Assembly: GCA_907165275.2 (NCBI GenBank)
Contig: OU015674.1
Location: 4,365,001-4,429,000 of the forward strand
Reading direction: 5' to 3'
DNA from: Zygaena filipendulae
Taxonomy: Eukaryota; Arthropoda; Insecta; Lepidoptera; Zygaenidae
Length of the DNA: 64,000 nt
Shown here: one piece after another, positions 45,260 through 58,479 of the stretch
Position numbering within the stretch: the first letter of the stretch is position 1
Layout of the letters: every line of letters starts with the position of its first letter
Notes under the pieces: model-generated
What the model was told of the DNA's origin: nothing
Seen by the model: the letters and a program-made list of their open reading frames with translations, nothing else
Databases searched by the model: none
Program-made: the position numbers and the translations under genes

Positions 45260-46095
45260 ATATTTGTTCAAAATACAAAATAAATAGATACACAATAACT
45301 TAGTATCAAGAGGAAGGAAACAGCGTGATATTCACTAAATGAACTCGTGTTCAAGCAGTTGTTGTGGTATGGTATCTATTAAAGTAGGTACCTACTATAG
45401 GCATTTAAATTGCTTTAAAAAGATGTTTAAAAATAAATTATTTAAAAACCAAAAGCTTAAACATTACGTTACGTTGTTATCTGGTATTTAGAATATCGAT
45501 TTTAAATATATAATTTTTTTAGTGAAATTGTCGGGTGCATAGTCTAACAACAGTATTATAGCAAAACAAAATACGATAAAGAGAAAAAAGCGTCTAATTA
45601 TCTCAAACTGTCGCAAGCAATTACAGCTATGACCGGCTGTTACTTAAAAACAAATGGCCAGCCCAGAGAGTTCTTCATAATAAATCAAACAAAACCACCA
45701 GACAGCGGCTGATTCTAAGAAGCGCCGGCGTCACTGGCAGCAACCCAGATCGTCGGATGATCTATTAGTTCTTCCGATGATTTCCATCACCACGTAACCG
45801 TTTTCTATCTTTGAAAATATTACGCAAAATACCTACTACTCATACTCGATATCGCAAAGTATTTTTTTTTTTGTTAAATTGAACAAGCCGCTACAACTTC
45901 CTAGATACTGATAGGTATACTGTTTTGAGTAGTTTAACAATGATTTGATAGATGTATTTACATTTTTATTATTATTTATCATTTAAAATTAAGAAACCCT
46001 GAGTCAGCGATAATTTCTTTACAGGTTTATTAATGATAATAATATTACTTTTATTTCGGATCAAGCATTATTAATCGTCACGTTTAATTTTTATC
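45260..46095. other. Intergenic or intronic DNA
   Basis: AT-rich; no gene or complete repeat recognised. Confidence 0.4.
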
Positions 46096-46105
46096 TTAAT
46101 TTCAA

Positions 46106-46316
46106 CCCAGACCAAATAAAAACTAAAGACGGAACGTCTCGAAGCCGGTTGCGTATGCATGTGGTGCTTAGGAAAGTGCCACAACGATTCCCGGGTATGG
46201 TGTCTTTTTCCTGTAAGTGTGTGCGTGTTTCTGTGTACGTGCACGGCGTGGTGTCTTTTTCCTGGCTTCACTTGTTTGTTCTAAGCGTTCCGTATTTAGT
46301 TTTTATTTGGTCTGAG
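46106..46316. mobile_element. hAT MITE (family CTCAGACC), copy 2
   Basis: TIR CCCAGACCAAATAAAAACTA at the left and TAGTTTTTATTTGGTCTGAG at the right. Exact 8-bp target duplication AATTTCAA at 46098-46105 and 46317-46324. The body shares GTAAGTGTGTGCGTGTTTCT with copy 1. Confidence 0.92.
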
Positions 46317-46324
46317 AATTTCAA

Positions 46325-47255
46325 TAGATATTTTCTCACAATCTGCTGTTTTCAATTTTTTATACCTTAATATAATATTACTACTCATTCCGAGCTTACG
46401 AATAATTAAATAAAAAATAAAAGTAATTCTTTATAAAATTTCTGCGTAGGTTTTTTTTAAATTTACTTTGATTTTAATGTTTTTATTTAATTCTATTAAT
46501 AGAGTAGGTATAATAAATAAAACAGCCGCACAGTAGGAAATTTGTATCGAAATTCGTAATATAATTGAAAACTAACCACGAACCTTGTAATTCTTAGTAT
46601 TAATTTTTGGCAAAGCACTAAGCCCTAATTAGCAAAAAAAGTCGATTTTAAGATGACGGTTCTAAGAACCTTAGACAGCTCCGCTCGTTCCAAAGTGTGA
46701 TGAAATTTATAAAACAAAAATACATCAACTTTGCACTATTAAGACTTGTGTTCATCAGTCATTTATTTTTGATTAATTTATTATTATTTGGACGACTTAC
46801 GACAAATTAATTGATATTTAAAGAGAAATTTATAATAGAACTTATGTGTAACTAATTTACTTCTTCCACCGTACAATTAGAAAGAGGTGAGAGTTCAATA
46901 AGTGAAGAAAGTATAAAGAAACAATACCTTTATACCATACATTTATACTATGTTTGGTGCTTAAACGTCTGTTTTCGCATTCCAAAAACTGCTCTAATTC
47001 CATAACTAGTTAGTACGTCAATGTGAGATTTATTGCGGTTATGTGTTGTGACGTCACGGGACACATGTTCCGCGTGTCGCACGACTAGCACGTGAAACGG
47101 AACGTGAATTTAATCAAGTTATGAATGTTATGTATAACGAAACGCGCTCGATCTTTTGAAATGGTTTGAAATGCCTATTGTTTGCTTCATTTGCGTAGCG
47201 TTCAGCTAACATACACAACATAAGCCACGGTCTTTAGAATTGTTTGTAACCAATA
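46325..47255. other. Intergenic or intronic DNA
   Basis: AT-rich; no exon or TE boundary recognised. Confidence 0.4.
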
Positions 47256-47260
47256 CATAA

Positions 47261-47453
47261 TCCTTACTAGAGATCCTTATAATTGCGAAAGTGAGTTTGT
47301 TTGTTAGGTTTTCACGCCAACGGCTCAACCGCTCATGATGTAATTTCAGGTACATGTTGTCAGGGGTACACAGAAGAACATAACTTACTTTTATCCCAGT
47401 ATTCCCGCGGGAACTCCCTAAATACCGCAGGTGAAACCGCGGGGCATAGCTAG
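47261..47453 (+). mobile_element. Complete Lep1-like Helitron
   Basis: Inserted between A (47260) and T (47454). Starts TCCTTACTAG, has the GCAGGTGAAACCGC hairpin region and ends GGGGCATAGCTAG. Confidence 0.82.
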
Positions 47454-47454
47454 T

Positions 47455-48655
47455 AATAAATATAATAAATTCATCAACTAAATATAAAGTTTCGTCTATC
47501 TCATGTATCTCACCTTAACAATTGGTTCATTTGTTACTTATTCGCACCTAATTGCTGAATCGATCGATTTCAGAACTAAGTTAGTTTCGTATATTGTATG
47601 TACTGACTTACGATGGATCATTTGATGCGTGGAAAAATCTAAGAAACTTTGTGTTGCACTGTCGTGCTTTTATTGCCTTCTTTCTTTCTTTCAACATGTT
47701 TCAGTTTATAAAACGACATTATTAACAACTCGTAAGCAAATTTGAACGGCCTTTTTTTCTTTTCTTTGTTTTAACGAATCATTTGCATATTATGAAGTTG
47801 AAATATTAAATCACTCGAGTCGAACAAACATTGAAAGCGTCCGTCGCCGCGCCACTCGTAGTTGAAACGCAGCAAACGAAACTTTCAAGAAGTAACTACA
47901 TATTATATTACGCGGTACAAAATATTTACATTTGTTTGGGTTTAAAATATGTACTTTACACTCGCATCCACAACCATGAGTTAAGTGTTTGCCGTACAAT
48001 GTAACACTACTAAAACTTGATGTAACAACACCCCACCATATAAACCACGGTACGGATTGCAAGTCTTAGGGACTTGTTACGAACTTTTAATATGCGCGTG
48101 TGCAAAGGTCTGTGTCTTTAAAGGTTCTCTATGCTAATATACGCTGTTTCCTCTTGGTACAACCTAATACTAAACAAATAAAACTAATTAACAGATTTTA
48201 AAAAATAATTTTACTCACTTACTCAACCTTATCCCGGAATTCCTACGGGAACTCCGAAATGAAACCGTGGGGAATCGAGTAATAGAAAACATTTTCACAG
48301 CTAATTAAGCACACAGTAATGAAGTATGACGTTATTGCTTACTTATATATTAGGTAGGTACTGTAGTGATTTTGTTGCTGATAGTTTTGTCGATGTACCT
48401 TCACAAACACAAGCAGACGCTCTATGTAGTTTTACATGTTAATGACGTTTCCGATTTACAACTACATATTATTTATATCGTATATTCCTTTGTTAAAGTT
48501 TATAATCTCGGTTCTTAGTAACACTATACGTGCTTTGTACCTATGAGCGATTGTTTTGATAGTTTCTAAATAATTTGTAATCTGAAAATATAGTGTAGGT
48601 GCTGTACATAAATTACATATTTCCGCGTAGCATAAATATTTTAAAGAAACTATTA
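47455..48655. other. Intergenic or intronic DNA
   Basis: No gene seen. A Helitron 3' relic (CCGGAATTCCTACGGGAACT) lies at about 48234-48280. The 83-codon ORF at 48062-47811 has no recognisable domain. Confidence 0.4.
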
Positions 48656-48659
48656 ATGA

Positions 48660-48842
48660 TTCAGGAATTTCTTTGATAGCACCGATGTATGGTCCAGGTC
48701 CATGCACCAACCCAAACTCAGGGTAAACACAAATGTTCATTACATAAACATATACATCCTGACGCCGGAATCGAACTCGCTACACCTGGTGCAGTGATCA
48801 GGTTCGCTAACCAATAGCTAGCTAGACCAACGGTGCTGCCTG
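48660..48842 (-). mobile_element. tRNA-derived SINE, family 1 (minus)
   Basis: On the minus strand: GCACCGTTGGTCTAGCTAGC (A-box region), GCGAGTTCGATTCCGGCGTC (B box), then the tail with ATGAACATTTGTGTTTACCC. This is the best-preserved head of this SINE in the window. Confidence 0.75.
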
Positions 48843-48844
48843 CT

Positions 48845-50862
48845 GGCAACATTACCGATATTGCTCGCCTGAGTCGGCTACCTTTCACTTCCTTATAGCT
48901 TATAGATGCGCGAGAACGATACATTCGGATTTATAGCACATGCACTCAGCAAAAGAAAAATAAGTACGACTACGTAAAGAAGCAACATTCTCTACTCAGT
49001 GCACACAGGCCGCCCGCCCGCAGTCTGTAGTATAGTATGGCATTAAATCGGTAAGCTTACCTACTCGCAGAGTGTCGCGGATGTGCCAAAGGCAGACTGC
49101 CCGAGCCTTTTACCAGTGGGTATTGATTGCCTGGTTACACACAACAACAGAGGTTAAGCTAGTTTTGTTTCTTTTTTCTCTTGTGGACTTTCAATTACGA
49201 ATCTTCGATTCTCGCAAAAAACTCGAAAAGCTTTTTTTTATGATCTGATTCAAAATTATGATAGTTGAGGCGTGTCAACGACACAGTAGGTAACGCTCTT
49301 TAAAATCATATTACCTATCTAGTGAGATTTTGCATTTAAATAGATGTCGACGATGTCGAGATGTGTTATTTATTACAATAAATTCAAAGTATTGTTATTC
49401 TACATAATTAACCAGACTAGGTACACAGTAAATATTCGTAATTTGTATCTTATCAACTATAAAATTATTATTTTAAATTCGCAAATTTCCTAGGTCAAAG
49501 AATGTCGACAAATAAAATCCAGACAACTGTTTCAAATCAGATGGCGTAAAATAATTATATTCCTTATCTAGTATTTTGTTAGTGACATGCTTTGTGCGCA
49601 TATCTATATAATTTTCTTTGAGTCCTACATCATGGGCTATCTTAGCTTTTATCGCATATCTACATGCAATAAATTATTCGTTTTATATTAACATTTAACG
49701 AACAATAAGTTTTCAGTATACCTATGTTTAGATATTATGCAAAAAAAGAAATTTAATTGTTCTCATTCTGTTGATTTTTCATTAATTTTCGATGGCGAGA
49801 CCATAAAATATATTGTAGCTATGAGACAAATGATGCAATTTGCAGTAAGTAGATGTTCTTACAAAGAACATGATTACACAGCACCATCAATTCATGTCGG
49901 AACAATACCATCGTTTTTTTACGGCAAAAATAATTGCTAAACAATAGTGAAAGGTACATAATATTGTATGAGATTTACGCTAGTTACGCGTGTAAAATCG
50001 AGATTTTTAGACAAACCAAATTATTCATGGTCATAATTAAAATTAATCAAGTCCGCAACTGAATACGACGGAACACGATCTGTAAATATTATGTTATATT
50101 ACGTAAAATAAACTGTTCCGTTTTCAATGTTTATTTATTGAGGCATCTTCAAACAAAAACTTGTGAGGATCGATGCGCGTGCGACCTTCACCGAGTGTGT
50201 TGCAACTTGCAGGTGATATTATGTGATACGGATGCGAAGCGAAGCGACAATGGACATGAATTAACATAAAGCTTAATTCACACCTGGCGAGTGCTGCCGC
50301 TTCATTCGGCCTGGGCAAGGTCTTCTCGTCAGAGCGGTTTTGACAATCATGATTGACTAATATACATATGTATACATATAATACATGGTGAAAATCAGGA
50401 ACGTTCCTTCATTACAAAGGCGTGCTTTTGATAAAATCTGAAGGTTAGTGGCGTTATAAATTCACTGATCCAGCTGAAAGCTATCCCTTCTTTGCCTCGT
50501 CTCTTCTTCTTGTTTATGAAATGTGACAACAGAGGTCTTAGGTTGTAAGAAGTAGGCGTAATATTTTTGCCAGTATCAGTATGAAGAAACAATGAAATGA
50601 ACGGTTATGACCATGTTATGACGCCGTTTAATTTTTAGACAGACTGGAGCACTTCGCTATTAGTGCATTGAACATTATGTTCTATTGCCGAACGAAAAAA
50701 AGAGTAAGTCTTTAAGTCACGAAATCTTGACTCTCCTACGCTTATTATAAAATTTTAGTAACTAACAACAAAGATACGGCTAAGGGATTAATTATATCGT
50801 AACATAGCGGTGTGTCATGGCAGTATTGTTACGATAAAGGTCAAAAATAAAAAGAATATAAT
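48845..50862. other. Intergenic or intronic DNA
   Basis: No gene recognised; ORFs of 64-68 codons are without domains. Confidence 0.4.
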
Positions 50863-50871
50863 GTGATAGGT

Positions 50872-51093
50872 CAGTGGTCGGCAACCCGTGGCTTGCGACA
50901 GTCGCGAGCCGCGTGCGGCTTTCTGACTCCTTGGCTGCGGCTCTTCCGCGAAATATTACTCCTTTCTCCGTAATAATGTCTCCCACTAAAGCTTTTTATC
51001 TTTCTTCTTCTTTAAAAAAAATTACTCTTTGAATAAATTTCAATTGAGTATTGTCTTTATTTGGCTCTTGGACGACAAGGTTGCCGATTACTG
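50872..51093. mobile_element. hAT MITE (CAGTGGTCGGCAACC)
   Basis: Ends CAGTGGTCGGCAACC and GGTTGCCGATTACTG (inverted, two mismatches). The flanking 8-bp repeats TGATAGGT/CGATAGGT match at 7 of 8. The CAGTGG start and the TGCGGCT-rich body are typical of widespread hAT non-autonomous elements. Confidence 0.82.
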
Positions 51094-51658
51094 CGATAGG
51101 TCATCAAGGTAAAGAATTTAGGTTACGTTTCGGTCATTCGGATGACTATCTTAATCTAATGGCTGTGATAAACACCAACTGAGACTGAAGTGACACGCAG
51201 CATGCAAGTATAAGTTCTAACAAAATACAATAAAAAAAACATGAAATTTGGTTTTAAAAAACAGCATCCTTCTGCAAATTTTTGTAAAACCGCATCATAA
51301 TTCATTGAGTAATTTAGATTATATAAAGGTACCTATACAGCGACAACAGACGCGAATAGATTTTTATACTAAGCGTCAAAAATAATCAGTATGAACCTAC
51401 ATATTATGTGTTTAGAACGGTTAATTAGTAATGACAATCAGGTATAAGTTTCTTATTTATTCAAGAATAAATCTGGCCTGGTTGTGGAAGGTCAGAAGGG
51501 AATTGAATACGAGGTCGGAGATCGACCTACCGGATGATATCTCTAGACATCAAAAACATGCTATATTTTTAATATAATGAAAATGTTTAACGCATGAAAT
51601 AAATATGCATATTTCATTTCACTCTTGCATGAAGCTTTACAACTGTAAATATTTAAAA

Positions 51659-51885
51659 CTAGTTATTCTCAGTGGTTTCAACCGTGTTAATCTCGGTCCT
51701 CGGAGTTCTCGGGGGGATTCCGGGATACCTAAATACGAAATGTAACCTAAGTCCTTTTCTGTACCCCTAACAACGTGTATCCAAAATTTCATGATGGTCA
51801 GTTAAGTAGTATGAGCGATAAAAGGCAACAGAAAGACAGACATATGTAGTTACTTTCGCAGTTTTAATATTTTTTATGGGTAATG
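51659..51885 (-). mobile_element. Lep1-like Helitron (minus)
   Basis: Starts CTAGTTATTCTCAGTGGTTT and keeps TTTTCTGTACCCCTAACAAC and the ACAGAAAGACAGACA block. The 5' TAATATT end is damaged. Confidence 0.65.
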
Positions 51886-51889
51886 TAAT

Positions 51890-53315
51890 GTTACATTTCT
51901 TTACCTAGCACCTAGCTAGGTATTTCTGAATAATGAAAAGTGTAATTTACACAAATGAGATAGCAGGCATCGTATTAATCTTGGCGTTTTGCATCGCTTT
52001 TTTCTCGCGAGTTAGAAATTGCGAAATAACAGACATAAATTTATAATCAGGCTATTGCAAAGTTTATTTAAACACAGAAACCAGGTCAAGAAAATCAAAA
52101 AACATCATCTAACCGCCAAGATAACCTTCGAAATGATCTGAGTAGCTGTATCTATCTATGTAGTTAAAAATGTCGACTCGTTAGAACTTAATAAATATTA
52201 AATATCAATTGAAAATGTGTTGTTTCGCAGAGGATTCTATGATGCTATCAGCGATAAAGTTTAGATTCCTATGCAAACAAACACATGATGTTCACGTGCA
52301 ATCGTTAGTTTATGTATCTTTGGACAGATGTAGGCTGTGCCCCAGATACAATCGTGTAATGTCACAATACGTAATTAAGATGCTTCCCGGGAGACCGGAG
52401 CGGAGACGAAAGAAGAAAAATCAAAAGTAAAAAAAAAAACACGTGACTGCTGTCGAATTTTTGTAGAAAGCACCACCACTGTGACAGGGTATTCTTCGAC
52501 TGTGAGGGTATTCTTCGAATGTCATCAGTTTATTTGTGTTCTATCAGTATAGGTACCAAGGTGATTTCAATTTTTGAAACTTTAGCCATACTTTAGCCAT
52601 ACTACATGTACGCCGATTTAGAAACGCTGAAATACAATTATCAAATCTATAACATAATACACATAGGTGAAATAAAACTCAAATTAACTACAAGAAAGAT
52701 ACTTTACTTTAGATTTCAACACAAAAAATCCTAATTTACTTTCACGATTGCTTTAATTCTATGCTAGGGCAACCGTCATATAAACAATTTATCGGAAAAA
52801 AAAATACTGCAACAGATACCGGTTTCTATTCAATTCCCAGAATGTATAGAATGACCGATTTTAGATTCTTTTATAAATTACAATTATTATCTTTTATTTA
52901 TAATTATGTATTATTTTATATCTATAGCGTCGTCAGTCGGAGTCAGGCGTCATATCATTCATGCAATGCTGTATGTTCGAAATAATTATTGCATTTCACG
53001 CATTGGTGGGTAAAAAATATTTTTTTTGTAACTTGATGACTAAAAACTCCTGATTAAACAAAAGAACCAAACAGAACGGTTGAAACCGAAACGATAAAGG
53101 TGGTTAATGTCGAAAAATGACGACAGTAAAAATTTCATCTGAACTGAGGAGTACGACTGCTGATGCTGCGATTTTATCAATTTTATGGCGAAGTCGATCG
53201 CCTAATAAGAGCACACGTTTCATACTATGGGTTTCACTCCGCCATTGGTAGATCAATCATCATCAATTCCAAGCTACTAAAATCGATCCACGCCACGGGT
53301 AAGTACATCGAGAAG
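51890..53315. other. Intergenic or intronic DNA
   Basis: AT-rich. A GT donor-like site CACGG/GTAAGT at 53299 follows a short open frame but has no acceptor partner, so no exon is called. Confidence 0.4.
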
Positions 53316-53319
53316 ACAT

Positions 53320-53541
53320 ACTTCTAAAACTCTATACTAATATTATAAAAATATTTAATTTTTGTATGTTTGTTTGTTTATAATGGATGAACTTAAAAAC
53401 TACTGAACCGTTTTAAAAAGTTCTTTAACTTATTCTTATTTCAGTTTCATTTACAGTATTCCTGTGTAACATAGGGCACTTTTTATCTCGGAATTTCCAC
53501 GGGAACTCCGAAATTAACGCGAGTGAGACCGGGATCGTCTA
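53320..53541 (+). mobile_element. Diverged Lep1-like Helitron
   Basis: TACTAATATTATAAAAATA at the 5' side and CACGGGAACTCCGAAATTAA then GCGAGTGAGACC at the 3' side; the terminal CTAG is mutated. Confidence 0.6.
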
Positions 53542-53544
53542 ATA

Positions 53545-54970
53545 AAGTAAAGGCTTGTTTAAATAGTTGTTTATAATAAATAGGTAACAATAAAAGCATT
53601 CTAAAAGCAGAGTATTTACTAGAATAATCTCAACTACACAAAATAATATTATAAGCAAAACTCACCGCACAGTACCAGGTTTCCGACCGGCCTAATTTCT
53701 TCGGTCGGATCATACTACCAGTGGGAAATGGCATGTTTTCGAGTCTAAAAGTATAATATAGCTACCCACCTGGTAGGTAGGTATACCTATAAGTATTGTG
53801 TGCACTTTACCTAGATTTTTCAACAAAGATTTCTTTCACCACATTAACTTTATTACACAGAATTTATGCTCTACATTTACATACGTTATAGAGAGTTCAT
53901 TACATATTCATCTAGGTGATTGCTGACGGGCAACAAACATCGCATATCTCAAAAATGATTTGCACGGTGATTCGAGTTGAAAGAGCGTTTTTCCATTTAA
54001 ACTAAAGTGGGACTTGTTAATGCGGCTATTATGTTGAAAACTCATGACTTTCTGGCCTCGAGCTTTGATGTGCCGATGCGGGTATTAAAAAAAAAACCAC
54101 CGCCGCATTTATTAGTCTCGCATAGGTGGGACATGCGTGACCAATGTTAATACGGTGCCCTAGTTGGTGAAGTGGTATTTGTATCGTTAACTGGAGTTTT
54201 ATAAATTTCTAGGAAAACTTTTTTTCGATTTGTTTATACCAGTTGATTTTGATGGCGATTCAATTCGCCAAGGTAATCAATAGTTTTGCTAATATACAGA
54301 TTTGATTAGATCACTCTGCTGAATGGTTTTAGAAAGACATACAGCTATAATTGCGAGCGATAAAGTCGGCCTAACTTTCATAGTCCTCGAGCCTAGAGTA
54401 ACGGGTGCGGGTCGATTTCATTGCTTGCGAGTAATCTATTCTTATTTAATAATAATTATTTATTACTATAATAATGTGTTTGTTATTTCACACTTTCACT
54501 GAGCGAGACGCACGTGCGACGCAATTTTCGAAACATGTTTAAAACATTTAAAACTGCGTCATTACACAACTAGCTTTCATTCTTTTCATATTGTCTTTAT
54601 TTTGACTTTTTATGTGGTAAATAAGATACCTACTTGGGCGAATTTTGATATCTTTTGTAATTTATGAGGCTATAAATTACCACCACAAATCCGTATTAGG
54701 CATTAAGCAATCAGCTCATCCGAAGTGGTCACAAAATATTATAGTTTCTCGGTCTCTGCTCACTTGGAGAGTTAAATTTTTAATTACCACCTATTAAAAT
54801 TCAATAATTTATGATCATCATTCTAGCTCATTATTTACGATCATGATATAAAACGTTCAATTTATTATTTGGACGGTAACGCATCAATCAAATACGAATT
54901 TGTTTGTACGGCGTTATTGAATTACAAAAATGTCCTGACGTCTTCAATATGGATGCGATCGGCAAATGGG
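53545..54970. other. Intergenic or intronic DNA
   Basis: A possible SINE head relic (GGTGCCCTAGTTGGTGAAGT) occurs near 54153-54172. No gene. Confidence 0.35.
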
Positions 54971-54974
54971 CATG

Positions 54975-55300
54975 TTGCCTATTTTTTTAAGTCCGTCTTG
55001 TAGATTAATAAAAAATATTGGACACGTATTTTTTATTTTTTTACGTAATCAAAAAATAACGGCGATACATTGAGTTGAAATGTCGCGTGACGTCACTATT
55101 CGGACAGTTTGTATGGCGGTTTTAGCGGTTAGTGACGTCACGATCCCCTCACCCTAAACTTTAATGCGCTTTATCTCTGTATATTTTAATTTATTTGAAA
55201 AAGCAAAAAAAAAATACGTGTCGATTGTTTTTTTATTTTCTAACTGACGGACTAATTAGAATTTTGATTTTCAAAAGTAGTCAACTTCCCCATTGTACAG
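54975..55300. mobile_element. MITE family D, copy 3
   Basis: TTAAGTCCGTCTTGTAGATT at the left and TAACTGACGGACTAATTAGA at the right. The internal ACGGCGATACATTGAGTTGA block is shared with the other copies. Confidence 0.7.
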
Positions 55301-55304
55301 TACG

Positions 55305-57275
55305 TCCGTTTACAAACGGCTTCGTCAGTCAAGTAATTTGTGTATTCGTTAAGATTAAAAACACTTGCGGTCTTGTGTTTGAGTGAACTACGCACTCTGA
55401 CAAAAGTTAGGTTAGATTTCAGTGAACATAGTCAAATGAGAGGCAAATTATAGAAATTTGCCTGCGACATGGAGATTTCGTCGAATAACGTTATTATCGT
55501 TTATTCCTTGCTTTATTACTTATAATATTATAGTTTTTTTCAGCCACTGTCGTTTGAATGATACAAATTCAAATTGCCACTAGTATAATTGTGTTGTGTG
55601 CTCCCTGGGTAAACGTTACCGTGGCGATGAGAGCTCATGTAGAGTCCATTCTGCTCACAAAAAACCACACCGCACCTGCATCGATAAGGGTCTGTCCATG
55701 GTCTGGCCACATATTATATCAATACTCACACTCGCGTATTAATGTGTATACTAACGTCACACTGGGTATAGCACCGCTAGTCCAAAGTAGGATAAATGCT
55801 ATTTTTTCATTATAATTCTACAGTATTGCAAAACCATTTTTTTTTTTGAAAGCAATAAAAGTACCTAGGTAGTCGTTATGGCACTTTATCTGTTCAGGTA
55901 TTTTTTTTTAAATCAAATTTAAATGTTGCAGAATTATCATAAAAACATACATAATATTATTAACTTAATTTTACATATTCTCCATTAATTTGTTTCACAA
56001 TGGAATATGTGAGAAGATTTATAATAACGCGGTAGCGCTAGTTTGCCTCGTGTAAGAAGGGCCTTAAGCCGATCAACCGTCACACCTATTTATCGAAGCA
56101 GGAGTTGCACGGTTTTTTGTTTTGCGTGATTAGAATTGGCCCCCAGGCGCATGTGGCGCGTGCGCAAAACTCCCATCGACGCGCGGCGCGCGGCTGCGGC
56201 ACGAGACCCACTTCGGTTACGCAACATTGGACACGCTGGTCGAAGGGTAAACGGCGAATACAAACACAAAATATCGTAATTAACTTTCCATCGTCGTCGT
56301 CGTTTAGTTACGTTTAGTTATACGAACTGTAAATAATAATAATAATAATCCACTTCACGACGATCTACTTGATCCCACACTAAGCTATAAGCTTTATGTC
56401 CATTTAAAATCTCCAGGGTCTAAATCTTCAAAGATTTTACTTATCTCATGATGTTACAAGAATTTAACAAATTTTAATTACTTAGTACTGCCATGACACG
56501 ATATCAGAATCACTTTCTCAGAATCGATTTCTCATTTTATTTTATAGTTTGTTTTAACCTTCTATAGTAGGTAAGCCACGCATACGCACACGCATACCTA
56601 CCTACGCGTACGCACTTTTTCTATTGGACCAAACATTGCTCTCCCATTCAAATATTGATATAAACCACGATATCATAAAGCTCAAAAAATATTATCATGG
56701 AGGTAGAGACATGGTCCCGTTAGTTTTAATTATTATAAGTAGATGCATTACCATGATTCACTGTTGAAGTCGACGTAAACCGATGGTCGATATTCTTTGT
56801 TTACGTATAGCTTTGCATTGCGTTTCATAATCAGTAAGGGCAGGTGTGAGCTGTAAGCGGCTTTGTTGAACTATGAATTAATAAATATTATGGCTACTTG
56901 AACGGTTGTAAGATGATTTTATTCGGACTTTCCCATGATAATATGGCTCCACGCTCTTCCACCCTTTAGTTGTGACGCTGTTTTATTACTTTTTTTTAAT
57001 AATGCTTTTCTTTTTTCTATATATAAGAATTATATCGATATCAGTATCATATTCTAAAAAAAAAACAACATGAACAAAATATTAGTCTATTATCAAGTCT
57101 TTTATAAAGAAACTTAAGTAGGTAGCTATTTTTTTATTATTTAACTATTTTTATTTAGTAACTATTATAGCATTTTACGAGTTCATAGTAAAGATGTAGT
57201 ACGAGTATACGCAGAGAATAAGGAAAGCAATCAGTATAAAGTCAGTCTTCATACATAACATTTTAAATTGTAAAC
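55305..57275. other. Intergenic or intronic DNA
   Basis: No gene recognised. A CpG-rich patch at 56130-56240 could be promoter-like or TE-derived. A family 2 SINE fragment (minus) lies at about 56360-56405. Confidence 0.35.
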
Positions 57276-57280
57276 AGCAT

Positions 57281-58474
57281 AATAGTAGATTATACACCAA
57301 GGGGATAAAGCACTGTTTTATGTCACGGGCGCTACATTGAATCCTGAACATAACGAAGGACTCCAAATTTAACTCCCGAGCGCAGCGAGGGTGTTATAAG
57401 TTAATTCCCGACCAAAGGGAGGGAATTAAGATTGAGTCCTGAGTGCAGTGAGGGATTCAAGCGCCCAAGAAAAAAACAGTTTTATCCCTGTGGTGTATAC
57501 TCTACTTTTCTCACATAATGCGAGACAATAAAAAACCAGGCTTAGTAGATCCTATATAGCCACTTCTTTCAGCTGGCGTGGCCTACTCGATTTGACAAAC
57601 AAATGAAGTTCGTCTCACTGCGAATCTAGTGGGCCACGGCTTCGGTCTTCGAAAATCGAGTTGGCCGCGCCCGCTGAGAACACATTCTGTTTAGCGAAAC
57701 GAGACGTTATGGACATAGCAATAAGAATTATGAAAGTGAAAATCACATTATTGACCAGCGGGTTATAATGAAATTCAATAGAACATTATAACCCGGCTAA
57801 AGCCAAGAGATATAATGTCTTGCTTTCGGTAAGGTTTACATGACATATAATTCGGCATTGTCGAGCATGTGGTGTGAAATAGTAGATTATACACCAAGGG
57901 GATAAAGCACTGTTTTATGTCACGGGCGCTACATTGAATCCTGAACATAACGAAGGACTCCAAATTTAACTCCCGAGCGCAGCGAGGGTGTTATAAGTTA
58001 ATTCCCGACCAAAGGGAGGGAATTAAGATTGAGTCCTGAGTGCAGTGAGGGATTCAAGCGCCCAAGAAAAAAACAGTTTTATCCCTGTGGTGTATACTCT
58101 ACTTTTCTCACATAATGCGAGACAATAAAAAACCAGGCTTAGTAGATCCTATATAGCCACTTCTTTCAGCTGGCGTGGCCTACTCGATTTGACAAACAAA
58201 TGAAGTTCGTCTCACTGCGAATCTAGTGGGCCACGGCTTCGGTCTTCGAAAATCGAGTTGGCCGCGCCCGCTGAGAACACATTCTTTTTAGCGAAATGAG
58301 ACGTTATGGACATAGCAATAAGAATTATGAAAGTGAAAATCACATTATTGACCAGCGGGTTATAATGAAATTCAATAGAACATTATAACCCGGCTAAAGC
58401 CAAGAGATATAATGTCTTGCTTTCGGTAAGGTTTACATGACATATAATTCGGCATTGTCGAGCATGTGGTGTGA
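57281..58474. repeat. 597-bp tandem duplication, two units
   Basis: Units 57281-57877 and 57878-58474 differ by only a few bases (for example CATTCTGTTT versus CATTCTTTTT, and CGAAACGAG versus CGAAATGAG). Each unit carries a palindromic MITE at its start and a 12-bp hairpin (CGGGTTATAATG). The matching minus-strand ORFs are repeat frames. Confidence 0.92.
57284..57506. mobile_element. Palindromic MITE within the tandem unit
   Basis: Starts AGTAGATTATACACCAAGGG and ends with the near complement GTGGTGTATACTCTACT. Inner blocks (GGGCGCTACATTGAATCC versus GGGATTCAAGCGCC) also pair. The second copy is at 57881-58103. Confidence 0.7.
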
Positions 58475-58479
58475 AAAAA

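Noticed and set aside
48760..48840. Possible tRNA gene
   Set aside because: A- and B-box-like motifs are present but no full cloverleaf; other copies share a common non-tRNA tail, so it is a SINE.
53130..53300. Possible plus-strand exon ending at a GTAAGT donor
   Set aside because: No acceptor or conserved peptide, and codon use does not differ from the surroundings.
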